The notes beneath the pieces are model-generated. The model searched no databases. It was not told the origin of the DNA and was given only the letters and a program-made list of their open reading frames with translations. From the NCBI GenBank assembly GCA_963713505.1, contig CAVQMC010000021.1:206730-270729 (forward strand): a stretch of 64,000 nucleotides of DNA. Reading direction: 5' to 3'. Origin of the DNA: CAVQMC01 sp963713505. Lineage in GTDB: Bacteria; Bacteroidota; Ignavibacteria; Ignavibacteriales; Ignavibacteriaceae. The position numbers were made by a program, and so were the translations under genes. Numbering within the stretch: the stretch's first letter is position 1; each line of letters begins with the position of its first letter. Shown here piece after piece: positions 1-8,907 of the stretch.

Positions 1-1
1 T

Positions 2-232
2 TTGGGATTTAAACCTGATCTGCGTGATTACGGCATTGGAGCACAAATATTGCTTGATTTAGGTGTTAGAAAAATTAAACTTTTAACCAACAATCCTAAA
101 AAAGTTATTGCATTAAAAGGTTACGGATTGGAAATTGTTGAAAGAGTTCCGATAGAAATTGCACCCAATGAAAATAACGAAAGATATTTAAAGACTAAAA
201 GAGATAAACTAGGTCATTTTATTCTACAATAA
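2..232 (+). CDS. ribBA: RibBA / GTP cyclohydrolase II, C-terminal fragment
   Basis: This is the last 76 residues of a gene that enters from the left edge. The segment GFKPDLRDYGIGAQIL, followed by KLLTNNPKK and a final GHFIL, is the typical C-terminus of GTP cyclohydrolase II (RibA). In most relatives of this group RibA is fused behind DHBP synthase (RibB). The enzyme opens GTP to start riboflavin synthesis. The catalytic zinc site and any RibB half lie outside the window, so fusion status cannot be seen. The first codon here is not a real start. A hairpin terminator follows. Confidence 0.88.
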   Translation: MGFKPDLRDYGIGAQILLDLGVRKIKLLTNNPKKVIALKGYGLEIVERVPIEIAPNENNERYLKTKRDKLGHFILQ

Positions 233-238
233 AAATTT

Positions 239-304
239 GGACTCAACCAAAAGAACATTTTCTCCTCATTCGAATTCAAAGTCCTTTTGGAAGAGTCCTT
301 TTTT
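239..304 (+). terminator. Terminator after ribBA
   Basis: GGACTC-AA-CCAAAAG (239-253) can pair with CTTTTGG-AA-GAGTCC (284-298). This gives 13 pairs with a symmetrical AA/AA internal loop and a loop of about 30 bases, followed directly by six T. It sits seven bases after the ribBA stop. The remaining bases up to 524 show no gene. Confidence 0.7.
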
Positions 305-524
305 ACGCCCGCCCAATTATTCAATTCTTATATTTCAAAGTTTTTTGGAACTTAAAAAAAATCGCGAATCAGTAAGTAAAAATTAATGAAATCCAAGTTT
401 TGAATTTTTAATATTACTGCTCTAATATTAAAAAGATAAATTTATTTAAAATTTAGGAAGAAAGGTTTCTAAATATTATTTTAAATATAATTTTTAGGAA
501 AGTTACTTTAATAGGGAGCAAACC

Positions 525-1847
525 GTGAAAAAAACTTTATTACTTTTTGCATTTTCCTTTCTGTTGATATCAAATGTTTTCCCTCAAAATAAAAAAGTTT
601 ATTTGGCAAAAATTAATGGAGAAATTGATTTAGGTTTGGCTCCTTATATAACCCGGGTTGTGAATGAAGCAAATGAAAATAATGCTTCTGCAATAATCTT
701 TGAAATAAACACATTCGGCGGCAGAGTAGATGCAGCAACACAAATTAAAGATGCAATCTTATCCAGTAAAGCACTAACAATCGCTTTTATAAATAACAGG
801 GCAATTTCTGCAGGAGCATTGATATCATTATCATGTAATAAAATAGTTATGGCTCCGGGAAGTTCTATCGGCGCAACAACTGTTGTAGATCAAGCGGGAC
901 AGAAGCAAAGTGAAAAGTATCAATCGTATATGCGTGCGGAAATGAGATCGACTGCGGAGAAAAACGGAAGAAGAGCGGATATTGCCGAAGGAATGGTTGA
1001 TGAAAGAGTTGTAATTCCAGGTTTAGTTGACAGTACACAGCTTGTTACTCTTACTTATGAAGAAGCAATAAAATATAAAATAGCCGATACATTGGCTTCG
1101 AATATAAATGAAGTTTTAAAGGATTTTGATCTTCAGAATGCAAAAATAGTTGATGTACACACAAACTGGGCTGAAGAAATTGTAAAGTTTCTCCACAATC
1201 CTATAGTTTCATCACTATTAATTGTGATAGGCTTCTTAGGTATTTTTTATGAAATCAAAACTCCAGGTTTTGGTGTGCCGGGAACAATTGCAATTATTGC
1301 ATTAACTTTATTTTTCGGATCATCATATATTTTAGAACTTGCATCAATTTTAGATATATTATTATTTGTTGCCGGAGTTGTTTTACTTGTACTGGAAATT
1401 TTTGTAATTCCCGGATTTGGAATTGCCGGAATAAGCGGAATAATTCTAATCCTATTGTCGCTTTTCTTCTCTTTAACACCAAGCGGTCCTTTGTTTGATA
1501 CTCATTCAATTTCTCTTGCAATAATTCAATTAACCGGCTCATTGTTAACAGCAATAATTTTGTTTGCAGTTATTTTAAAATTTCTTCCCAAAAGCAGAAC
1601 ATTTAATAAATTAGTTTTAGCTGATGCCGAACACTCAGATCAAGGATTTGTTTCTTATCCTACAAATAAAGATTTAATTGATCAGGAAGGAATTGCACTT
1701 ACAAAATTGCGTCCGGCCGGTACTGCTGAAATAAATGGTAAAAGAGTAGATGTTATGACAGACTCAGAATATGTAGAAAAGGGAAGTAAGATAAAAGTTT
1801 TAAAAGTTGAGGGGATTAAAGTGATAGTAAAAGAAATAAAAAAATAG
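525..1847 (+). CDS. Long-form NfeD: membrane ClpP-class serine protease
   Basis: A 440-residue protein starting at GTG behind GGGAG. Residues 1-20 form a signal peptide. About 24-200 is a ClpP/SppA-like protease domain with the NTFGGRVDA stretch (63-71) and the nucleophile region AISAGA (Ser95). Lys131 is a candidate general base by analogy with archaeal 1510-N. Four or more hydrophobic segments follow (about 225-350), then an OB-fold NfeD domain at the C-terminus. Long NfeD proteins are thought to cleave membrane-associated partners such as stomatin, whose gene is often adjacent, but none is seen here. It stands alone and converges on the lipoprotein gene downstream. Confidence 0.88.
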   Translation: MKKTLLLFAFSFLLISNVFPQNKKVYLAKINGEIDLGLAPYITRVVNEANENNASAIIFEINTFGGRVDAATQIKDAILSSKALTIAFINNRAISAGALISLSCNKIVMAPGSSIGATTVVDQAGQKQSEKYQSYMRAEMRSTAEKNGRRADIAEGMVDERVVIPGLVDSTQLVTLTYEEAIKYKIADTLASNINEVLKDFDLQNAKIVDVHTNWAEEIVKFLHNPIVSSLLIVIGFLGIFYEIKTPGFGVPGTIAIIALTLFFGSSYILELASILDILLFVAGVVLLVLEIFVIPGFGIAGISGIILILLSLFFSLTPSGPLFDTHSISLAIIQLTGSLLTAIILFAVILKFLPKSRTFNKLVLADAEHSDQGFVSYPTNKDLIDQEGIALTKLRPAGTAEINGKRVDVMTDSEYVEKGSKIKVLKVEGIKVIVKEIKK

Positions 1848-1901
1848 CTGTCTAAAAATAATTCAATTAGCATATATTTAATTAAATATTTTCAGACAGC
1901 T
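1846..1901 (-). terminator. Hairpin terminator between convergent genes
   Basis: AGCTGTCT (1846-1853) pairs with AGACAGCT (1894-1901), extended by an AAAAT/ATTTT inner stem. On the minus strand it is followed by ATTTTTTTATTT, so it best serves the lipoprotein gene ending at 1909. It could also stop nfeD transcripts. Confidence 0.65.
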
Positions 1902-1908
1902 GAAAAAT

Positions 1909-2946
1909 TTACAGAAGTTGTACAATATTTGTATTTAAGATAATTTCAGACTTAGAACCTTTTTGGTTTCCTTTAGGTCCGTTAGCTTCCATTTTATATG
2001 AAACATCAATTCTTGTTTGTGTTTTTGATTTTTGAATACAGCCTTTTGTTATATTAAAAACTATATTTCCTTTGGCTTCTGTTTTGGGTTTTTGAAATTC
2101 ATAAGTAGCGCCGCGATCTGTAACTTTATTCTTTCCGGTTATTTTTGTTCTTAATCCTGCTTTTATAGTTGCTACTTTATCGTTATTCATTTTTTCCAGA
2201 TTTGTAATCTCAAAAGTATTTGTATTTTGAATTTCGAATACCATCAGTTTTCCTGCAGGCTGAGCATCAGTCCATGAAGAATCCTTTGCAACAAAATTTT
2301 CAGGCATTTTTCTGAAAACCAATATTAACATTGGCTTTAACGCTCCATTTACAATATTATCTCTAAGATTATTTCTCTGTTCAGTACTTACGGAATCTGA
2401 ATAACCTTTTAGTTTTAAGAAAGAATCCGTGATTCTATCTGCTCTGAATACTTCAAGTATTTCACCAAGCTTATTAATTCTTACACTAAATGGATTATCA
2501 ACTAAAGCTGCATATTCAGGGTAATGGCTTTTAGTTGCTGAATCTTTTGTAACACCGGATTCATAATTAAACTTTTTTCCGTTTGCATCCGCATCTAGTT
2601 TAACAGATTTAAATGTGCAGCTTAATTCTTCAACACTGTCTTTATCAATACTGTTAAGGTTAACGTCTAAAATATAAGTTATTGTTTGCTGTATATTTTG
2701 ATTGATCAATGAATCTGCGAAAATATTAATTGAATCCGAAGAAATTGAAGTAATTCTGTATTGATAATTATGATCTTTTTCGAATTTATATCTTAATAAA
2801 AATTTTTGATTCGGATTATCAACCGGAGTTGTTACAACCTCGGAAGAATCATAATTAGATTGATTATTAGAAGCTGTTTCCTTGTTTTTATTTCCGCATC
2901 CAATAAATAGTAAAGCGATAAGTAAAGTTCCAAAAAAATATTTCAT
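1909..2946 (-). CDS. DUF6263-like outer lipoprotein
   Basis: A 345-residue secreted lipoprotein with signal peptide MKYFFGTLLIALLFIGC, so the lipidated Cys is residue 17. After a low-complexity Asn/Ser/Thr linker, the body begins LLRYKFEKDHNYQYRI. This resembles DUF6263-type proteins, beta-rich and of unknown function, from Bacteroidota and relatives. It contains several 'NKLGEILEV'-like strand patterns and no catalytic motif I recognise. It is a single-gene unit with terminator hairpins on both sides. The family call is from memory of sequence style and is moderate; the lipoprotein call is firm. Confidence 0.7.
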   Translation of the reverse strand: MKYFFGTLLIALLFIGCGNKNKETASNNQSNYDSSEVVTTPVDNPNQKFLLRYKFEKDHNYQYRITSISSDSINIFADSLINQNIQQTITYILDVNLNSIDKDSVEELSCTFKSVKLDADANGKKFNYESGVTKDSATKSHYPEYAALVDNPFSVRINKLGEILEVFRADRITDSFLKLKGYSDSVSTEQRNNLRDNIVNGALKPMLILVFRKMPENFVAKDSSWTDAQPAGKLMVFEIQNTNTFEITNLEKMNNDKVATIKAGLRTKITGKNKVTDRGATYEFQKPKTEAKGNIVFNITKGCIQKSKTQTRIDVSYKMEANGPKGNQKGSKSEIILNTNIVQLL

Positions 2947-3080
2947 TTTACCTTCCGTTGGTAATTTAGTATAAATCAGTTATTTGTATTTTAAACTTTA
3001 AACTTAACAATAATATTATTTAATATTTTAATTATTTGAAATATTATAGTTTTGTTTGTATAAACTGTGATTTGTATAAA

Positions 3081-3115
3081 AATAAAAGCGGATTGTAAAT
3101 AAATCCGCTTTTATT
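3081..3115 (-). terminator. Terminator after ndk
   Basis: A perfect 14-base inverted repeat, AATAAAAGCGGATT / AATCCGCTTTTATT, has a 7-base loop and U-rich flanks on both strands. It lies just past the ndk stop codon on the minus strand. Confidence 0.8.
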
Positions 3116-3138
3116 ATTAAAATAAGGGATTTTTTATA

Positions 3139-3585
3139 TTATTCGGCAAATTTGAATTCTACCGAATTATTAAGCAATTCATCTCTCGAAAAGAAATGAG
3201 AAATTTCTTTTGCTGCATTTTCATCGGAATCCGAACCGTGAACTGCATTGTACTGAATACTTCTTGCATAAAGTTTTCTAACGGTTCCTTCATCAGCTTT
3301 TGATGGATCAGTAGCTCCGATTAATTTTCTGTAATCTTCAACCGCATTTTCTTTTTCCAAAGCAATTGGAATGCAAGGACCGGAAGTCATATATTCAACA
3401 AGTTCTCCGAAAAATGGTCTTTCTTTATGTATTTCGTAAAATCCCTGAGCAGATTCTTTTGATAGTTTTATCATTTTCATTGCTTTAATTTTAAATCCGG
3501 CTTCGGTTATCATGGTAATAATTTTACCTGCATTATTATCGTGTACGGCATCCGGTTTTATAATTGCTAGAGTTCTATTTCCCAA
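3139..3585 (-). CDS. ndk: Nucleoside diphosphate kinase
   Basis: A 148-residue protein that transfers phosphate from NTPs to NDPs through a phosphohistidine. It starts MGNRTLAIIKPDAV, the usual NDK N-terminus. The active-site loop NAVHGSDS puts the phosphorylated histidine at 116. Length fits the family. It is preceded on the minus strand by AGGAGAATAA, a good ribosome site. It stands between two hairpin terminators, so it is probably monocistronic. Confidence 0.97.
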   Translation of the reverse strand: MGNRTLAIIKPDAVHDNNAGKIITMITEAGFKIKAMKMIKLSKESAQGFYEIHKERPFFGELVEYMTSGPCIPIALEKENAVEDYRKLIGATDPSKADEGTVRKLYARSIQYNAVHGSDSDENAAKEISHFFSRDELLNNSVEFKFAE

Positions 3586-3625
3586 TTTATTCTCCTCACA
3601 TTTAATTTGTTTTTTAAGATATAAT

Positions 3626-3677
3626 AAAATGTCATTCCGAATTTTTTAAGAAAAGTTCTTTTTCGAAATGACATTTA
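3626..3677 (-). terminator. Terminator after sucD
   Basis: AAATGTCATTCCGAA (3627-3641) pairs with TTCGAAATGACATTT (3662-3676) with one mismatch. On the minus strand TTTTATTATAT follows. It lies 23 bases beyond the end of the frame-corrected sucD (3700), not the apparent stop at 3782, which supports the longer reading of sucD. Confidence 0.7.
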
Positions 3678-3699
3678 AAAATTAACAATGTATTTAATT

Positions 3700-4705
3700 T
3701 TATTTTTTCTTCTTTTTAACAGTTTTCTTAACAGGCTTTTTTGCTTTAGCAGTTTTACTTTTTTTTGCTGTTGATTTTTTCTTACCATGCAGCTTTTGAA
3801 ACTGTTTTTTTCGATTTAGTATTTTTTGCTTTAGCAGCTTCCAAAGCTTTCAGCATTGTTGAACCGATTTCAGCAGGACTTTCGGCAACTTTGATTCCCG
3901 CTTTTTTCATAGCAGCCATTTTTTCTGCGGCAGTTCCTTTTCCACCGGAAATAATTGCTCCTGCATGTCCCATTCTTCTTCCGGGAGGTGCGGTTCTTCC
4001 TGCAATAAATCCAACGACAGGTTTTTTAACATTTTTCTTAATATAAGCGGCAGCTTCTTCTTCAGCCGAACCGCCGATTTCACCGATCATAACAATTCCG
4101 TCGGTTCCGGGATCTTCATTAAATAATTTAATAATATCTAAAAATTTAGAACCGATAACCGGATCTCCGCCGATTCCAACACAAGTTGACTGGCCGAGTT
4201 TTACATCTGTTAATTGTTTTACGGCTTCGTAAGTTAAGGTCCCGCTGCGTGAAACCACACCGATTCTTCCCGCTTTATGAATAAATCCGGGCATGATACC
4301 TACTTTTGCTTTTCCTGGAGAAATAACTCCGGGACAATTTGGTCCGATTAAAACAATATCTTTTCCTTTTATGGAATCATAAACTTTTACCATATCTTTT
4401 GCAGGAATTCCTTCGGTAATACAAATAATTACTTTTATTCCTGAATAAGCTGCTTCCAAAATTGCATCCGCTGCAAAAGCAGGAGGAACAAAAATTACAG
4501 ATACATTTGCTTTTTGTTCTTTAACTGCTTCTTCAACTGTATTATAAACCGGAACACCTTCAAATTCAGTTCCGCCTTTTCCGGGAGTAACACCGGCAAC
4601 AACTTTAGTTCCGTATTCAATCATTTGCTGAGAATGAAATGAACCTTCGCCTCCGGTAATTCCCTGAACAACGATTCGTGATTTTTTATCTACAAGAATG
4701 CTCAT
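3700..4705 (-). CDS. sucD: Succinyl-CoA ligase alpha subunit with Lys/Ala-rich tail (frameshifted end)
   Basis: The alpha subunit of succinyl-CoA synthetase (TCA cycle, substrate-level phosphorylation). Visible parts are the CoA-binding N-terminus (VQGITGGEGSFHSQQM, 13-28) and the phosphohistidine loop GRRMGHAGAI with His247. The catalytic core ends near residue 290, normal for the family. In the printed frame the protein stops after KAAW (3782). One base earlier in frame the coding continues as GKKKSTAKKSKTAKAKKP and a further run of lysines to a TAA at 3700, so the protein probably carries a histone-H1-like basic tail of about 50 residues. The partner sucC is not in the window. It starts 119 bases after gatA. 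Confidence 0.93.
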
Positions 4706-4824
4706 ATTGCGTATTTCCTGTTATTATTTTCTAGTATTTAGTTTTCAAAGATAAAAAATTTAAGAGAGAAATACTTATTTCTAAATCACCTTAAATTAGA
4801 AATATATAATAATGTTTATAAGAA

Positions 4825-6256
4825 TTATAAGATTTCATTTTGGAGGAAATATCCAAACTGAAAAAGTGAAGTTTCTTTAAATTGATCTGCTAAAAGCTGC
4901 ATTCCAATCGGCAGCCCGTTTTTATCTTTTCCGATTGGAATATTAAGGCCGGGAATTCCTGCAAGATTTGCGGAGGTTGTATAAACATCAGTTAAATACA
5001 TTTGTAAAGGATCTTTCAGCTTTTCGCCGAATTTAAATGCCGTTGTTGGTGTGGTTGGTGTTAAAATTATATCAACTTTTTTAAATGCTTCATCAAAATC
5101 ATTTTTGATTAATCTTCTTACTTTTTGTGCTTTTTTATAATATGCATCATAATAACCTGCAGATAAAACATAAGTCCCAAGCATTATTCTTTTTTTAACT
5201 TCGCTGCTGAATCCTTCCGTCCTGGAATTTTTATACATTTCATCTAAACTAATTCCTTCTTTAGAACGCAGTCCATATTTTGCTCCCTCGTATCTTGCTA
5301 AATTGGAAGAAGCTTCTGCCGTTGCAATTATATAATATGCTGAGATTGTAAATTCCGAATGAGGCAAACTAATATCAATTATCTCAATGTTATTATTTTT
5401 TAATTTTGATAATATTAAATCAATTGCATTTTTTATTTCTGAAGATAATCCTTCGCCAAAATATTCTTTCGGTAATCCTATTTTAATTTTTTCATAGATC
5501 AGTCTTTTAATAAAGAATTATAATCCGGGACTTCAATTTTAGAAGAAGTAGAATCATGTTCATCAAAACCGGAAATTACATTTAGAATTGATGCAGCATC
5601 TTCAATATTTTTTGTAAATGGTCCTATGCAATCGAATGAAGAAGCATAAGCAGTTAAACCAAACCTGGAAACTCTTCCGTAAGTCGGCTTCAATCCATAA
5701 ACTCCGCAAAAAGCAGCAGGCTGTCTAATTGATCCGCCTGTATCAGTTCCCAAAGCTGCATCGCACAAACCTGCTGCAACTGCCGCAGCAGAACCGCCGC
5801 TTGATCCGCCGGGAACTCTGTTCTCATCATATGGATTTAGAACAGGTCCGAAAACAGAATTTTCATTTGATGAACCCATTGCAAATTCATCGCAGTTTGT
5901 TTTACCGATTATTATTGCATCTTCATCAATTAATTTTTGAACTGCTGTTGAATTATAAATTGCTTCGAAGTTTTTTAAAATATTAGAAGAGCAGGTGAGA
6001 GGTTTATCTTTTATTGAAAGTACATCTTTAATTGCTATTACCATTCCGGCAAGTTTTCCGTGATTCCCCGGTTTTTATTTTCTCTTCAATTTTTTCGGAA
6101 TTATTTAAAGCATCTTTTTCAAAAACAAAATTAAAAGCATTTAGATTCTTTCTTTTCATTAATTTCGGATAAGAAAAATTTAACATTTTCTTTTAAAGAA
6201 AGTTTTCCGTTTTTAATTTGATTAATTTTTTGTGAATTATTTAAGTAAGATATCAA
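4825..6256 (-). CDS. gatA: Glu/Asp-tRNA amidotransferase subunit A, broken by frameshifts
   Basis: The amidase subunit of GatCAB, which converts Glu-tRNA(Gln) or Asp-tRNA(Asn) to the amidated forms. The amidase signature PGGSSGGSAAAVAAGL holds the cis-Ser and nucleophile Ser, and AIKDVLS carries the catalytic Lys. The reading frame changes near 6145 (after SEINEKK), near 6060 (after EEKIKTG) and near 5503 (LLKD to LIYEKIKIGLPKEY). Joined, the pieces give about 475 residues, normal for GatA. GatA is essential in organisms lacking GlnRS/AsnRS, so the breaks look like base-calling errors. The start is uncertain: no ATG is present, and TTG at 6256 or 6268 is possible. The gene begins just after the tatA terminator with little room for its own promoter. 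Confidence 0.85.
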
Positions 6257-6282
6257 TTGAGAATCCAATTGTTGGAAAGGAA

Positions 6283-6325
6283 ATTTAAAAAGAAGCCGCT
6301 TATATTCAAAATTGAATTAAGCGGC
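6283..6325 (-). terminator. Terminator after tatA
   Basis: GCCGCTTA plus ATTCAA pairs with TTGAAT plus TAAGCGGC (6295-6325): 14 pairs with one bulged T and a 2-base loop. TTCTTTTTAAATTT follows on the minus strand. It lies 25 bases after tatA and directly before gatA, so gatA is either expressed by read-through or from a promoter within the hairpin region. Confidence 0.8.
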
Positions 6326-6349
6326 CCGGTAAAAATAAATAATATTAAA

Positions 6350-6550
6350 TCAGCTTTTCTTTGTCTCTGATTGGTTAGCTTCTTTTTCGGTGTTCTTTAT
6401 TTCATCTTCAACATCTTTTAAACCTTTTTTGAATTCGCTCATTCCTTTACCAAGACCTCTAGCGAGTTCAGGGATTTTCTTTGCGCCGAAAAGTATTAGA
6501 ATCACTAACAAAATGAGTATTATTTCACCAGCGCCTAAATTACCAAACAT
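6350..6550 (-). CDS. tatA: Twin-arginine translocase subunit TatA/E
   Basis: A 66-residue protein that forms the size-variable pore of the Tat pathway for folded proteins. It has one N-terminal membrane helix (GAGEIILILLVILILFGAKK, 6-25), the FGAKKIPELARGLGKG hinge and amphipathic helix, then an acidic/basic soluble tail. The ribosome site AGGTG lies seven bases before ATG on the minus strand. TatC is not seen. It follows purQ closely and ends at a strong terminator. Confidence 0.95.
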   Translation of the reverse strand: MFGNLGAGEIILILLVILILFGAKKIPELARGLGKGMSEFKKGLKDVEDEIKNTEKEANQSETKKS

Positions 6551-6561
6551 GTCTTCACCTT

Positions 6562-7262
6562 TTAATTAAATATATTGTTAATTAACGAATTAAAAATTAA
6601 TGCACCATCAGTTTTTCCAAGAACAGGATCGCAGCTTCTTTCCGGATGGGGCATCATTCCTAAAACATTTCCTTTTTTGTTTATTATTCCTGCAATATTA
6701 TTCAAAGAACCATTAGGATTAAAATTATCTTTTATTTCTCCGTCTTTGGAAGAATATCTGAAAACTATTTGATTATTTTCTTCCAGAGAATTCAATGTTT
6801 TATCATCCGCAAAATAGTTGCCTTCTCCGTGAGCAATCGGAACTTTTAATACTTTATTGTTCTTTAATATCCTTTGTAAAAAAAGTATTAAAATTATCTA
6901 CCGAAAGATACACATCTTTACACACAAATTGCAGTGATTTATTTTTCAACATAACTCCGGGAAGTAATCCGGCTTCCAGCAGAATTTGGAAACCGTTGCA
7001 GATCCCAAGCACAATTCCGCCTTTTTCGGCAAAATCGATTACTTGATTCATTATTGGTGAAAATCTTCCGATTGCGCCGGTTCTTAGATAATCACCATAA
7101 GAAAATCCGCCGGGCAAGAATTATTACATCACTTTCTTTCAAATCAGTATCTTTATGCCAAAGAAATTTTACTTCTTTATTTAATACTTTTTTTAAAGCA
7201 TAATAAGCATCGTAATCGCAATTTGAACCCGGAAATACAACTACTCCGAATTTTGGTTTCAT
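6562..7262 (-). CDS. purQ: FGAM synthase glutaminase subunit PurQ, broken by frameshifts
   Basis: The glutamine amidotransferase subunit of formylglycinamidine ribonucleotide synthase in the small PurS/PurQ/PurL type. It starts with ATG at 7262 (MKPKFGVVVFPGSN), overlapping purS by ATGA. The nucleophile Cys is in GICNGFQ and the His/Glu pair in PHPERS. The frame changes near 7115, where ATTCTTGCCCGGC has one base too many and the family motif PGGFSYGDYLR continues in the other frame. It changes again near 6877, where RILKNNKVLKVPIAHGEGN continues. Corrected length is about 232 residues, normal. purL is not in the window. Confidence 0.9.
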
Positions 7263-7510
7263 TTAACTTCTTCCAGAGAAAATTCAAAATCTTCCATTAT
7301 AGGATTTGCCAGAAGTTTTTTACAATATTCATTTACTTCATCTTCAGCAGCTTTTTTATTAACCGAGTCAACTTGGAATTCAATGTACTTATCAATTCTT
7401 GTATTTTTAATATTATTTAATCCTAATAATTTTGCTCCTTTTTCAACTGCTTTTCCTTGAGGATCTAAAATGGAAGGTCTTCTTTTTATTAACACTTTTA
7501 CTTTAAACAA
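7259..7510 (-). CDS. purS: FGAM synthase subunit PurS
   Basis: An 83-residue small subunit that bridges PurQ and PurL in purine synthesis. KVKVLIKRRPSILDPQGKAV (3-22) is the family hallmark. It starts at TTG (7510) with AGG upstream, and its last codon overlaps the purQ start (ATGA), so the two are translationally coupled. Intact. Confidence 0.93.
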   Translation of the reverse strand: MFKVKVLIKRRPSILDPQGKAVEKGAKLLGLNNIKNTRIDKYIEFQVDSVNKKAAEDEVNEYCKKLLANPIMEDFEFSLEEVK

Positions 7511-7527
7511 ATTATTAACCTATTTAG

Positions 7528-8252
7528 TTAGATTGTTTCTTTGCAAATGAAATAATATATATGACGAAAAATACCAAATAGAATAATGAAAACAAATATA
7601 TAGAATAGAGCTTCACCTTTTGTGATAGCCAAAATCACAACTGCCGCAACAATGAAATATAAAGTGAAAGGGTTTTTCTTTAATTCCTTTAGGTGTGAAT
7701 TTCGGGAAAGTATCATATTTAATTTTGCTTACCATTAAATATGAAAGAACTAATACAATCGGAATAATAAAATTTTTGATAAGGAAGACTAAAACCCGAA
7801 TCCATTTTATAATATGCAAGTACAAAGCCTGAAATTGTTATTGCAGAAATTGGAATTGGCAATCCTCTAAAAAAAGATTTTTCAAATCCAACAAGCTGAA
7901 TATTAAATCTCGCCAATCTGAATCCGCCGGCAATCATTAATAAAGAACTAATTATAATTCCGGCTACTTCGAATTGATGAAGGTAGGTTGAATAAATTAG
8001 AAATGCAGGGGCTGCTCCAAAACTTACAACATCTGAAAGAGAATCTAACTCAACACCGAGTTCGCTGCTGGATTTTGTTAATCTTGCCATAACACCGTCA
8101 AGAGCATCAAATATTCCGGCCACAATAATTAACCATGCTGCATAAATAAATTTTCCCTGGCTGGCATTGATTATAGAGAGAAAGCCGGAAAACATATTCA
8201 TTGCCGTAAAAAGATTCGGAATAACAGATCGTGTAATTCTTAAACGGTTCAT
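7528..8252 (-). CDS. pssA: CDP-diacylglycerol-serine phosphatidyltransferase, broken by frameshifts
   Basis: Makes phosphatidylserine from CDP-DAG and serine at the inner membrane. The CDP-alcohol phosphotransferase motif DG-x2-AR-x8-G-x3-D-x3-D is intact (DGVMARLTKSSSELGVELD then SLSD). The ATG at 8252 overlaps the psd stop (ATGA). The membrane C-terminus passes through three frames: a change near 7790 (MDSGFS then LIKNFIIPIVLVLSYL) and another near 7690 (GIKEKPF then LKKNPFTLYFIV). The end at 7528 is a run of hydrophobic segments. Corrected length is about 240 residues. Downstream purS begins within 20 bases. Confidence 0.88.
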
Positions 8253-8905
8253 TTTTCCCCGGAATATTCGAAAAGAATGGTTTCGCCTGCCGTCACTTTA
8301 TCATCTTTTTTTACTTTTGGTTTCCAGTTTTTCGGAACAACAACATCAACACGGCTGCCGAATTTAATCATACCAAATCTTTTTCCTATTTCCACGCTGT
8401 CGCCTTCTTTAATCTCATAAACAATTCTTCTGGCAATAAAACCGGCAACTTGAGTAAAAAATACTTTCCCAAATTTACTTTGTATTCCAAATTCCGCTCT
8501 TTCATTTACCTCGCTTGCTTTATCTTCAAAAGCTGCAACATATTCACCTTTAAAATACTTTAAATATTCGACTTTTCCAGATATTGGAATTCTATTTACA
8601 TGAACATTTAAAGGCGACATAAAGATAGAAATTTGAATAGCATTATCATTTATATATTTATTATCCAGAACATCTTTAACAAATAAAACTTTTCCATCTG
8701 CAGGAGATACAACAACATCATCTCTGTTTGGAGGAGTTCTGTCAGGATCTCTAAAAAAACTTAAAGTGAAAATTAAAAAAAGAAGTGGAATAACAATTAG
8801 AGGAATTTTAACATAATTATTGTGTATAAAAAAAGATATAATTATAAAGAGAAAAGTAAATCCGGCAACTATGCCGATGGTTAGATATCCGTATTTTGTA
8901 AACAT
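8249..8905 (-). CDS. psd: Phosphatidylserine decarboxylase proenzyme
   Basis: A 218-residue short (archaeal-type, PSD-A) decarboxylase that converts phosphatidylserine to phosphatidylethanolamine. It has two N-terminal membrane segments (about 7-27 and 33-50), FRDPDR and VSPADGKV (66-73), the NVHVNRIP motif and the self-cleavage site FGSR, where Ser184 becomes the pyruvoyl group. It overlaps pssA by four bases, giving a complete PE branch. It follows the PurC-like gene by only two bases. Confidence 0.95.
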   Translation of the reverse strand: MFTKYGYLTIGIVAGFTFLFIIISFFIHNNYVKIPLIVIPLLFLIFTLSFFRDPDRTPPNRDDVVVSPADGKVLFVKDVLDNKYINDNAIQISIFMSPLNVHVNRIPISGKVEYLKYFKGEYVAAFEDKASEVNERAEFGIQSKFGKVFFTQVAGFIARRIVYEIKEGDSVEIGKRFGMIKFGSRVDVVVPKNWKPKVKKDDKVTAGETILFEYSGEK

Positions 8906-8907
8906 TA

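Noticed and set aside
1294..1554. Minus-strand ORF within nfeD
   Set aside because: Antisense to the NfeD membrane region with no ribosome site. It is explained by the nfeD coding frame.
3765..4046. Plus-strand ORF of 93 residues
   Set aside because: It is the antisense shadow of sucD and its Lys-rich tail, with biased composition and no family resemblance.
6575..7046. Two plus-strand ORFs over purQ
   Set aside because: They mirror the purQ pieces in the opposite strand. The PurQ motifs on the minus strand explain the sequence.
7613..7825. Separate small membrane protein downstream of pssA
   Set aside because: It continues the PssA membrane end in another frame, with conserved order and no own start signal, so I merged it into pssA.
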